In this document: positions 1 to 5,621 of the stretch, in pieces
How positions within the stretch are numbered: position 1 is the stretch's first letter
How the letters are laid out: the number at the start of each line of letters is the position of its first letter
Assembly (NCBI GenBank): GCA_009779015.1
Contig: WRFC01000035.1
Coordinates: forward strand, 1-7,294
Reading direction: 5' to 3'
DNA: 7,294 nucleotides
Source: Coriobacteriia bacterium
GTDB lineage: Bacteria; Actinomycetota; Coriobacteriia; Coriobacteriales; UBA8131
Translations under genes and position numbers: made by a program
The notes under the pieces: model-generated
What the model was told of the DNA's origin: nothing
What the model saw: only the letters and a program-made list of their open reading frames with translations
Database searches by the model: none

Positions 1-555
1 GACAGAATGCTCAACGGCTACTTCTTGGTTCTCGCGGGCCTCATCGATCTTGCCCAACGGGAGAAGTTCGGCCCAGTTCTCGCAGGGGCCGTCGGGATGT
101 GTATATGTCCCCAAGTTCGGCATAGCGCCGTAATATACAGGGATGATCGTGTTTTGCTGCGCATGGCGCATCGCGCACATCTCGTCATAGACAACCGGCT
201 TGATGGGTTTGAAGCTGTAATCGATATGCGCAAGTTCGGCGGTGTCCATGCAGAGGATCTTCTCGTCTACTGCAAGTGCTGAAGTACGGTCGATGCTGAC
301 GCCGCAACGAGTGGATACCTTCAAGGTACCCTCATCATTTGAAACAACTACCTCTTTACCTGGCTCGACTGACGCAAACTTACCTTCCCACGTGCAGAGT
401 TCCAATAGGTAGTCTCGTTCGGATTCTGTAAGCGGATTAATCTTCCCACGACTAGCTGCGTCTTCTGTACCAATCTCGATTTGTTCCTTGATTTCATCTT
501 TCGTCATGTAGTCACTAAAGCCATCTCCATAACGAATGAAATACTTATCGGCCAT
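1..555 (-). CDS. mtbB: Dimethylamine methyltransferase MtbB, N-terminal part (runs off the left edge)
   Basis: This is an open minus-strand frame of 185 codons from an ATG at 553-555 to base 1 with no stop. It matches the N-terminal part of MtbB, the Pyl-containing enzyme that transfers a methyl group from dimethylamine to a cognate corrinoid protein. What I see: an opening like MADKYFIRYGDG, an acidic/Ala stretch near residues 27-34 (EIGTEDAA), and the conserved HIDYSFKPIKPVV near 110-122 followed by IIPVYYGAMPN near 137-147, all at the positions expected for MtbB (about 465 residues in Methanosarcina, from memory). The start is supported by a strong Shine-Dalgarno GGGAGG four bases before the ATG (560-565). 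The family's pyrrolysine codon, near residue 356, lies outside the window, so amber use here cannot be verified. The gene follows the terminator of mtmCB and has its own upstream regulatory block, so it is probably an independent transcription unit. Family call is firm; the dimethylamine substrate is inferred from family. Confidence 0.88.
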   Translation of the reverse strand, partial: MADKYFIRYGDGFSDYMTKDEIKEQIEIGTEDAASRGKINPLTESERDYLLELCTWEGKFASVEPGKEVVVSNDEGTLKVSTRCGVSIDRTSALAVDEKILCMDTAELAHIDYSFKPIKPVVYDEMCAMRHAQQNTIIPVYYGAMPNLGTYTHPDGPCENWAELLPLGKIDEARENQEVAVEHSV

Positions 556-611
556 GGTACCTCCCTTCTATACATTTTTGTAGGATTAAAACCCAAACTT
601 TATGCTCAGAC

Positions 612-727
612 CCTCCCTTCGCAAATAATATAAGGCTTGCTTTCTAATTGCTACCACCAGCAAGTGTAACTTCATAAATTAGAAATTTATTGTGATTCGT
701 TGATAGTGTTTTCGTGATTTTTTGACC
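612..727 (-). promoter_or_regulatory. Putative operator/promoter of mtbB, copy 1 of a block shared with mtmC
   Basis: Read on the plus strand the block contains CCTCCCTTC (612-620), an A+T box (625-632), AAGGCT (632-637), TTGCTACC (648-655), GTAAC (666-670), TTGTGATTC (690-698), TTGAT (700-704) and a second GTGAT (714-718). The same boxes recur upstream of mtmC at an offset of 2369-2371 bases. In the direction of transcription this gives two ATCAC half-sites 22 bp apart, then GGTAGCAA, then a TATTAT-like -10. TAGCAA lies 17 bp from TATTAT, where a -35 would be, but it matches TTGACA poorly, so an activator binding the ATCAC repeats is a reasonable guess. TTGCT-N6-AGCAA (648-663) is a small inverted repeat found only in this copy. 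The similarity is seen directly; its regulatory role is inferred. Confidence 0.6.
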
Positions 728-740
728 TTGACAATATAAA

Positions 741-780
741 AAGAGCCCGGCAGCTTGCTTTACGCTCGCTGCCGGGCCCA
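741..780 (-). terminator. Intrinsic terminator after mtmB
   Basis: A perfect 10-bp G+C-rich inverted repeat, GCCCGGCAGC (745-754) and GCTGCCGGGC (768-777), surrounds a 13-base loop. On the minus strand the stem is followed at once by TCTTTTTATATT, a U-rich tail, so it ends transcription coming from mtmCB. It lies 37 bases beyond the mtmB stop codon and upstream of the mtbB promoter block, which separates the two units. A terminator of this form also points to a bacterial host. Confidence 0.9.
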
Positions 781-813
781 ATCGTCTAGCCTTTGATCAG
801 GCTAAACTCAGAC

Positions 814-2202
814 TTATTTCTTGAAGTAGTCCAGACCAAGGCCGGCCAGGGTGGCGCAGGCTTTGTCATAGACCTCAAGGTACTCGTCGGTCGGCACGAT
901 CGCGGTCGTGTCGTAGCACTCATCAAACGGCTTGCCCTTGGGGGCAGTCTTGTAGTCCTTCTCATAAAGGGCGACGAGCCTGTCCAGAACATCGTTGACC
1001 TTGCTCAGCTCCATACCGGCCACGGCATGGCAGGCTTCGGCCATCATGCGCGCTTCGAGGCCTGTGTGGAAGTTCGTGCGCACGCCCTTGGCCGAAGCGA
1101 CACCAGACACGATCTCGCGTCCGCTGGCGGTATCGGTAATGGCTTGTGCGGCGGTCTCGAGCAGGCACATCTCGGTGCAGGGGCCGGCCAGGGTGTAATA
1201 CTGGTTGCCCAGCATCAGGTGGGTGTTGGAATCGATCGCACGGGCGGCGTGGCCGGCGACAGCAAGAGCCTCTCTGGCTGTCGTGATGCCCCACCGGATG
1301 TGGATCGGACCATCAAGGTGCCAAGAACCATGGGCCATAACAAATGAATTTATGGTTGTTGCTACATCGACGATGGTCGTCTCCTCGAGACCACCCGCAT
1401 AGCCGCCATAAATTGGCATTTGCTCGACCATGATTACGTTGCCAGAATTGATATAGTGCGCAATGCAGGTCAGCGCATTGATATCAATTTTCAGCTCGTT
1501 CAGCTGGGATGTCTCATGGCTGTCACAGGGACGCATGCCAAAGTTGAAGTCTCCAGCAATAACGCCGGCTGCGCTGAGCGAAGTCTCGCTCCCCTACAAC
1601 CCCATCCCAGGCCGACCGGCCCGCATGGTTGCCGAACGGATGCCGATGCACTCAGCCCGCACTGCGGCGATCTCATAGGGGCTGTTGGGTGTCGGGTCTT
1701 TTCCGTTGATCTTCTGATAGACGCCATTGACGATGCAGTCCACGAGGCCCTCTTGGGCATAGGACTGATGGATGGCGACAAACTGCTCTTCGCTGCAGGG
1801 GGCACCAGTCGGGCCGCCCTGGATGTACGGAGGCTTGGGATCGTCAAATGACCGCGGGGTCATGACGATGGCGTCGGTGTCCTCACCGATGACGACCCTA
1901 TAAGGGGCGGCTTCGATGCCGGCCAGAATCTCTTCGCGCGTGTATTTGATGACGCGACCGGTGTCAGTACAGTAGATGCCGCACTGCTCGAGCATATCGA
2001 TGCCAGCCTTAAAGAGGTTGTTGATCAGCTCGGGATCCTCGGGGATCATGACCTTCTTGTCCATCACGATGTTGTACTTCTGCTTGAGGGCAGCGGCTGT
2101 CTCGGGGATAACTACGCTGTCCCACTCCAGCTCGGTCATCTTCTTGCCGGTCTTGGCCCGGTCATAAAAATCGTAAACGTTGATCTTCCTCTTAATTGCC
2201 AT
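814..2202 (-). CDS. mtmB: Monomethylamine methyltransferase MtmB, pyrrolysine-containing (in-frame TAG at 1594-1596)
   Basis: MtmB transfers the methyl group of monomethylamine to the Co(I) corrinoid of MtmC. Two open segments, codons 1-202 (2202 to 1597) and the remainder to TAA at 814-816, are joined in frame through one TAG. Read as pyrrolysine, the protein is 462 residues with Pyl at 203, against about 458 with Pyl202 in Methanosarcina barkeri MtmB. The residues before the amber are MRAGRPGMGL and those after are GSETSLSAAG, the family's Pyl environment. Other hallmarks: YDFYDRAKTGKK near residue 10, CGIYCTDTGR near 75, IQGGPTGAPCSEE near 126, SHETSQLNELKID around 228, EQMPIYGGYAGGLEETTIVD, SWHLDGPIHIRWG and AGPCTEMCLLE. 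The start ATG at 2200-2202 is five bases after the mtmC stop, with a purine-rich AAAGGGGCG inside the mtmC end as ribosome site, implying coupling to mtmC. Automatic annotation would split this gene or call it a pseudogene. The host must carry pylTSBCD elsewhere. Confidence 0.95.
1576..1596 (-). promoter_or_regulatory. Pyrrolysine UAG codon with an adjacent stem-loop (PYLIS-like)
   Basis: The amber codon is CTA on the plus strand at 1594-1596. Two bases later on the mRNA begins a perfect 6-bp stem, GAGCGA (1591-1586) with UCGCUC (1581-1576), closed by a GACU tetraloop. A downstream structure called PYLIS was described for archaeal mtmB and is thought to help but not be essential for UAG decoding. 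The stem here lies inside conserved coding sequence (Gly-Ser-Glu-Thr-Ser-Leu), so it may partly reflect codon constraint. The UAG is certain; a function for the stem is inference. Confidence 0.6.
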
Positions 2203-2207
2203 AAAGA

Positions 2208-2864
2208 TTACGCCCCTTTCTTATCTTTCAGGAGCTCCATGGCGAGCTTGACGGCACCAGGGGCTGTCTCGGCATAACCATCAGCGAACTCCATTGCCCA
2301 CTCTTCGGTGACGGGGGCGCCGCCGAACATGCACTTGAACTGGTCGCGGACGCCCAGCTCTTCAAGCAGGCTGACGATCTCTTTCATGGCCGGCATCGTC
2401 GTGGTCATCAGCGCCGAGCCCGCAATGATGTCTGCGTTCTCTTTTTGCGCGACTTCGACGACGTGGTCGACCGGCACGTTGCAACCCAGATCGATAACTT
2501 CAAAGCCATTGGCGCCAAGCATCGTGGCGACGAGGTTCTTTCCAACGGTGTGGATGTCTTCTTGTACCGTATGGATGACGACCTTGCCGCGTGAGGCCTT
2601 AGCCTTATCCTCTTCGCTCATGCCTTCCATAAGTATCGTGATTGCTGACTCGAAGACCTTGCCGGCCAGAAGCAGCTGCGGCACAAACGCCTCGCCGTCA
2701 TCAAACCGGTCGCTCAGAATCCCCATGCCTACAGCTAGGCCCTTGTCCACCGCTTCGGTCAAGCCGATTCCGGCCGCCACGGCTTCGGTGGTGGCAGCAG
2801 TACCGTCTGCCACATCGCCGTTTACAACGGCATCTCTTAATCGATCAAAGATCTCTTGGCTCAT
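2208..2864 (-). CDS. mtmC: Monomethylamine corrinoid protein MtmC
   Basis: MtmC is the cobalamin-binding methyl carrier: MtmB methylates its Co(I) corrinoid, and a second methyltransferase passes the methyl group on. The protein is 218 residues, close to the 217-218 usual for the family. Residues 1-90 form the helical cap domain (LLLAGKVFESA near 65-74). Residues 94-218 are the Rossmann-type B12 domain, with the cobalt-ligand motif DIHTVG (D103, H105, G108), the GSALM segment (149-153) and MFGGAPV (179-185). I chose the ATG at 2862-2864 because AAGGAG lies ten bases before it and homologues begin with a similar SQEIF-type helix. An upstream in-frame ATG at 2901-2903 adds a basic 13-residue stretch that falls inside the leader hairpin and looks spurious. 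It is first in the mtmC-mtmB operon, with a 5-base gap to mtmB and a TAA stop. Confidence 0.95.
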   Translation of the reverse strand: MSQEIFDRLRDAVVNGDVADGTAATTEAVAAGIGLTEAVDKGLAVGMGILSDRFDDGEAFVPQLLLAGKVFESAITILMEGMSEEDKAKASRGKVVIHTVQEDIHTVGKNLVATMLGANGFEVIDLGCNVPVDHVVEVAQKENADIIAGSALMTTTMPAMKEIVSLLEELGVRDQFKCMFGGAPVTEEWAMEFADGYAETAPGAVKLAMELLKDKKGA

Positions 2865-2889
2865 AACACATCTTCTCCTTTGACAACGC

Positions 2890-2925
2890 ATAACGTAGGC
2901 CATCTATCACGATCGGCTACGTTAT
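2890..2925 (-). promoter_or_regulatory. Hairpin in the mtmC 5' leader
   Basis: ATAACGTAG (2890-2898) and CTACGTTAT (2917-2925) form a perfect 9-bp stem with an 18-base loop. It sits about 10 bases upstream of the mtmC Shine-Dalgarno site (2875-2880) and downstream of the likely promoter, so it would be in the untranslated leader. No U tract follows, so it is not a classical terminator. It could be a protein-binding palindrome or an mRNA stability element. The mtbB leader has no counterpart. Confidence 0.5.
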
Positions 2926-2981
2926 CGCTCCGTCCAATAAAAATTCTCGGAACCACTTATGTTCTAAGGTTTCTTCTAAAG

Positions 2982-3098
2982 CCTCCCTTCTGAAATACAC
3001 CCAAGGCTCTTTTTAGTTGCTACCGTGTTCGATAGTAACTAATAAGCGACTACCGTGTATTGTGATTCATTGATTCTCTTTTTGTGATCTTTTTTACC
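2982..3098 (-). promoter_or_regulatory. Putative operator/promoter of mtmCB, copy 2 of the shared block
   Basis: In plus-strand reading: CCTCCCTTC (2982-2990), an A+T box AATACA (2994-2999), AAGGCT (3003-3008), TTGCTACC (3017-3024), GTAAC (3035-3039), TTGTGATTC (3060-3068), TTGAT (3070-3074) and GTGAT (3084-3088). Order and spacing match the mtbB copy to within one or two bases. In the transcription direction there are ATCAC half-sites 22 bp apart, a TAGCAA at a -35-like place and TGTATT as a weak -10. An imperfect inverted repeat GTTACTATCG / CGGTAGCAAC overlaps the -35-like box, and CTACCGTGT is repeated at 3020-3028 and 3050-3058. From 3099 to the ubiB stop at 3185 I see no clear intrinsic terminator; GCAAATTTGC at about 3120-3129 is a small palindrome. 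Confidence 0.6.
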
Positions 3099-3184
3099 TG
3101 CGAGCCTTTTTGAGCGACCGCAAATTTGCTCACCAGCGAGTTTTTAGGACTTATTTTCGCTTGTTCTACCAGGGCATTCGTTGA

Positions 3185-4768
3185 TTATTTGGGTTTTCTC
3201 CGAAATAGTATCGAGACGATCAGCCAAATGCCGCAAAGCGCTGCCAAGATGTAACCAGCCACTCCGATCAACGGCACATCTGACACCTTAGGCGGTACAT
3301 CAAAAGCAAACGCCAGGCTCGCACCGACAGCCAGGACCGCAAAGACCCAGGCCAGAATCAGGCGGTTGACCAACTTTTCGGCCCAGTCCCGGGTCTGGCG
3401 CGAAAGGCTGATCTCGCGGTGGCCGTAAAGGCCGCCCTGAGAGGCCTTTCTGATCAGCTCAGAGGCCTGCGTGGGCAGCTTGAGCAGCTGCTGCAGGCTG
3501 CCGTAGACGGCAACGCCGGCCTTGCGCAGCTCTTCTTGAGAGAACATCGAATGCATGTAGTCGCCCTGAAAATAAGTTGAGATGTTCTCGGCCAGGTTCA
3601 GGTGCGGGTTCAAAAGGCGCACCGTCCCCTCAATCGTGATCATGCCATGCATGAGCATCGAGACGTTCTTGGGCATCCCCACGTGATGCCGCCGCGCCAG
3701 CGCAAAGACATCCTCAAACAGCATCCTGATGTTCAGTTCGGCAAAGTCCACCAGGCTGTACCTGATCGTCAGCCTCTCGAGGTCGGCGCTGAAGGCCTCG
3801 CGGTCGGCGATCTCGTCTCCTGCCCACATCCGGCTCATCGACTCGACCATCTTGTCCGGGTCGTTGGCAGCCATGGCGGCGATTGCCCCAAAGATGATCT
3901 CTTTGTCCACGGCGTTGATCCGCCCCATCATGCCAAGGTCGATGTAGACGATCTGACCGTCATTAATCATCAGGTTGCCGGTATGCGGGTCTGCATGAAA
4001 ATAGCCTTTATCGACGATTTGGTTGATATAGTTGGTCGCCAGCTTGTCGGCGATCTCTTCGAGGTCGTAGCCGTTTGCCCGCAGCTCGTTGATCTGATCG
4101 ATGGGTGTCCCATCGATATACTCCATAACCATGGCCTTCTCATAGGCCGCATAGACCTTGGGGCAGTCGGCATAGGCCACACCCTCAAAGTTGCGCTTGA
4201 ACTCCTCGGCGTTGGCGGCCTCGATGCGCAGGTCGGTCTCTTGCTTGGCCACCTCTAAGATCTCGTCCAACATGGCATTGAGATCGACCATATCGCTCAG
4301 GCTGGGCACGTAATTGATGAGCTTAGACGCCCTTTTTAAAAGCTGGATATCTCTGGACATCATTTCAAAGACGCCGGGCCGCAAGACTTTGACGACGGCC
4401 TGCGTGCCATCGGGCAAGGCCGTCAGGTGGACCTGGGCGATCGAGGCCGACCCCAGCGGCTCGGGCGCCAGGTTCTCGGCCACCGCACGCAGCGGCTCGC
4501 CATACTCGGCCAAGATGGCCTGCACATCGGCAAAGCTGATCGGCGTCACAGCGGTGCGCAGCTTGGCCAGCTCGTTGCCGTACTGGGGCGGCAAGATATC
4601 GGGCTGCATCGAGATGATCTGGCCGATCTTCACAAAGGCCGGCCCCAGGTCCTCAAACAAGAGCGGCAGCTTCTCGGGCGTTATCCCACGTATCACCTGA
4701 TGCTTGCGGAGAATACCCAGTATCTCGCGCAAGCGCCTGCGGTAGCTGGCCTTTTGCGGCTCAGGCAT
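3185..4768 (-). CDS. ubiB: UbiB/AarF (ABC1) family atypical kinase-like membrane protein
   Basis: The 527-residue protein has all the ABC1/UbiB landmarks: the N-terminal KIGQ motif (47-50) with QPDILPPQYGNELAKL, the Ala-rich-loop equivalent GSASIAQVH (106-114), the VVKVLRP lysine near 127, ETDLRIEAANAEEF (177-190), the catalytic-loop HADPHTGN (258-265) and a DLG (277-279) in place of the usual kinase DFG. Two hydrophobic segments at the C-terminus (roughly 470-490 and 500-522) followed by RRKPK anchor it in the membrane. The family are ATP-binding proteins with ATPase or atypical kinase activity, best known for ubiquinone biosynthesis. In an anaerobe the role is more likely in another isoprenoid quinone or lipid, so the symbol denotes family, not proven function. 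It follows the phasin gene at 62 bases, on the same strand. The start has no clear Shine-Dalgarno site and an in-frame TAG (4769-4771) lies directly before the ATG. The stop is TAA. Confidence 0.88.
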   Translation of the reverse strand: MPEPQKASYRRRLREILGILRKHQVIRGITPEKLPLLFEDLGPAFVKIGQIISMQPDILPPQYGNELAKLRTAVTPISFADVQAILAEYGEPLRAVAENLAPEPLGSASIAQVHLTALPDGTQAVVKVLRPGVFEMMSRDIQLLKRASKLINYVPSLSDMVDLNAMLDEILEVAKQETDLRIEAANAEEFKRNFEGVAYADCPKVYAAYEKAMVMEYIDGTPIDQINELRANGYDLEEIADKLATNYINQIVDKGYFHADPHTGNLMINDGQIVYIDLGMMGRINAVDKEIIFGAIAAMAANDPDKMVESMSRMWAGDEIADREAFSADLERLTIRYSLVDFAELNIRMLFEDVFALARRHHVGMPKNVSMLMHGMITIEGTVRLLNPHLNLAENISTYFQGDYMHSMFSQEELRKAGVAVYGSLQQLLKLPTQASELIRKASQGGLYGHREISLSRQTRDWAEKLVNRLILAWVFAVLAVGASLAFAFDVPPKVSDVPLIGVAGYILAALCGIWLIVSILFRRKPK

Positions 4769-4797
4769 CTAAGTCAGCTGTTCTTTTTGGATTGCCC

Positions 4798-4834
4798 GGC
4801 CGGTGCCCGGCCTGCTTGAGCCAAGCTGGCTCAA
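4798..4834 (-). promoter_or_regulatory. Tandem hairpins between the phasin gene and ubiB
   Basis: Two perfect inverted repeats lie side by side: TTGAGCC / GGCTCAA (4816-4822 and 4828-4834, 5-base loop, overlapping the phasin stop codon) and GGCCGG / CCGGCC (4798-4803 and 4807-4812, 3-base loop). On the transcript they are followed by CAAUCCAAAAAG rather than a U tract, so they do not look like a full terminator. They may limit expression of ubiB relative to the phasin or stabilise the upstream message. Confidence 0.5.
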
Positions 4835-5136
4835 TCGCCCAGGGTGGCCAGCTTGGCCTTTAGCTCGGCGATCTCTTGCGGGCTCAGTTCGTCCAGCTTT
4901 TGCATGACGGCCTCAAACCCGGGCTTCTCGGGCTGCCCGGTGCTGGCCGCATCTGCTGCTGCGGCTTTTTGGTTGTGCTTTAGCTCCTCATTGATGCTCT
5001 TGGCCTGCTCGACGGTCAGCTCGCCTTTTTGGACAAGCTGGTCAAACAGCTCTTTAGACTTCTCCGCCGTCATGCCCAACGCGCCGACCCCGGCCAAGAC
5101 TACCTTGCTCAGGCTGCCCATCAGTGTGTTCTCCAT
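4831..5136 (-). CDS. Phasin-family protein (PHA-synthesis regulator-like, COG3937 type)
   Basis: A small soluble protein of 101 residues. The N-terminal half, KVVLAGVGALGMTAEKSK followed by LFDQLVQKGELTVEQAK, is the typical opening of the small phasin/PhaI-like family: a short hydrophobic helix, then an amphipathic helix with a KGEL turn. A polar Ala/Gln-rich linker (near 54-72) leads to a second helix, LDELSPQEIAELKAKLATL, so a coiled coil is likely. The family is named for polyhydroxyalkanoate granule proteins, but members occur in many anaerobes that do not obviously make PHA, and no PHA synthase is seen here. The ATG at 5134-5136 has AGAAGG six bases upstream; the alternative Met6 lacks a ribosome site. 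It is first in an apparent phasin-ubiB pair, and its TGA stop overlaps a hairpin. The family is moderately sure; the function is unknown. Confidence 0.75.
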   Translation of the reverse strand: MENTLMGSLSKVVLAGVGALGMTAEKSKELFDQLVQKGELTVEQAKSINEELKHNQKAAAADAASTGQPEKPGFEAVMQKLDELSPQEIAELKAKLATLGD

Positions 5137-5621
5137 GTCTGCCTTCTTTCATTGTAGTTTTTTGACATTATGCCGCTTTGTTATGAGACTTCTCGTGGAC
5201 TTTAATCGAGCTTCAGCAGGACTTCGTTGGATGGTTTTTGGTTTCAATTTTATATGAGTATTATATGCCATTTTTTGATCCCTCGGCGCCGCCTATTCTT
5301 TCAGTTTCATATCAAAGCAGCAGCCTCACAATTGCAGCAGCGCGGCTTTGAGCCTCAGTCTGAAGGCCGGGCCGCAGACAGCCCAGTTTGAGGGCGCAAA
5401 TAAACACCAAAGTAACGGCGTTAATCTACTAGAAGGGTCAGCCTCGGCATAATACGATAGTAAGGCTACCTATATCCAAGGCTTGCGAAAGCTAGGCACA
5501 TGTCGTGCTCAACAAGCATTTTCTTCTTCGGAGGAGAAATAAGTTAGGGGGACTTACATGAAGGCTGTTTTTAACCTTCAGAGCTTCTTGACGAATAATT
5601 GAACTCGAGGGGTATATAAAA
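5137..5621. other. Divergent intergenic region with hairpins, no recognised riboswitch or RNA gene
   Basis: This 485-base gap between the divergent phasin-ubiB and permease genes must hold promoters for both. On the minus strand a perfect TATAAT (5260-5265) could be the phasin -10, but no good -35 stands 16-18 bases away. Plus-strand TTGACA at 5162-5167 lacks a matching -10. The middle is structured: GCGGC (5342-5346) pairs with GCCGC (5371-5375) around an inner GCCT / AGGC stem, GCCC pairs with GGGC at 5381-5395, and GCTTGCGAAAGC (5481-5492) is a stem with a GNRA-type loop. GCAGCAG is repeated about 20 bases apart near 5311-5340. I compared it by eye with cobalamin, SAM, glycine, c-di-GMP, fluoride and guanidine riboswitch cores and recognised none. 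No tRNA is visible. The shared methylamine operator block is absent. Confidence 0.45.
5558..5602 (+). CDS. Possible 14-residue leader peptide upstream of the permease
   Basis: ATG at 5558-5560 opens a 14-codon frame, MKAVFNLQSFLTNN, ending in TGA at 5600-5602. An AGGGGG ribosome site (5545-5550) lies seven bases before it. The stop is 19 bases before the permease ATG, which has its own GAGGGG site just after the leader stop, an arrangement seen in translational coupling or attenuation leaders. There is no run of a single regulatory amino acid. It is short enough to occur by chance, so confidence is low. Confidence 0.3.
   Translation: MKAVFNLQSFLTNN

Noticed and set aside
7..282. Plus-strand 91-codon ORF at the left edge
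   Set aside because: It is the shadow of mtbB, which is open across the edge on the minus strand and clearly conserved.
612..727. A sigma-54 promoter upstream of mtbB and mtmC
   Set aside because: I looked for GG-N10-GC with TTGC spacing in both copies and did not find it at consistent positions.
1594..1596. The TAG as a nonsense mutation or sequencing error making mtmB a pseudogene
   Set aside because: It lies exactly at the known pyrrolysine position of MtmB with conserved flanks, and the frame remains open and conserved to the normal C-terminus.
793..1851. Plus-strand ORFs at 793-1347 and 1420-1851
   Set aside because: They are antisense to mtmB, without ribosome sites or recognisable domains.
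2862..2903. ATG at 2901-2903 as the mtmC start
   Set aside because: It has no ribosome site, adds a basic stretch foreign to the family, and falls in a hairpin; the ATG at 2862-2864 has AAGGAG correctly placed.
612..3098. The repeated block as an insertion sequence or CRISPR-type repeat
   Set aside because: There are only two copies, similarity is confined to short spaced boxes, and each sits at the same place relative to a methyltransferase gene.
3602..4258. A 218-codon plus-strand ORF
   Set aside because: It lies wholly antisense to the UbiB-family gene, whose motifs are unmistakable, and its His/Asp-rich translation resembles no family.
5500..5547. A 15-codon ORF ending in TAG before the permease, possibly another Pyl read-through
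   Set aside because: There is no good ribosome site, the frame ends again nine codons after the TAG, and nothing in it resembles a known peptide.
5137..5621. Cobalamin riboswitch, expected near corrinoid genes
   Set aside because: I could not find the conserved B12-box or its characteristic core on either strand.
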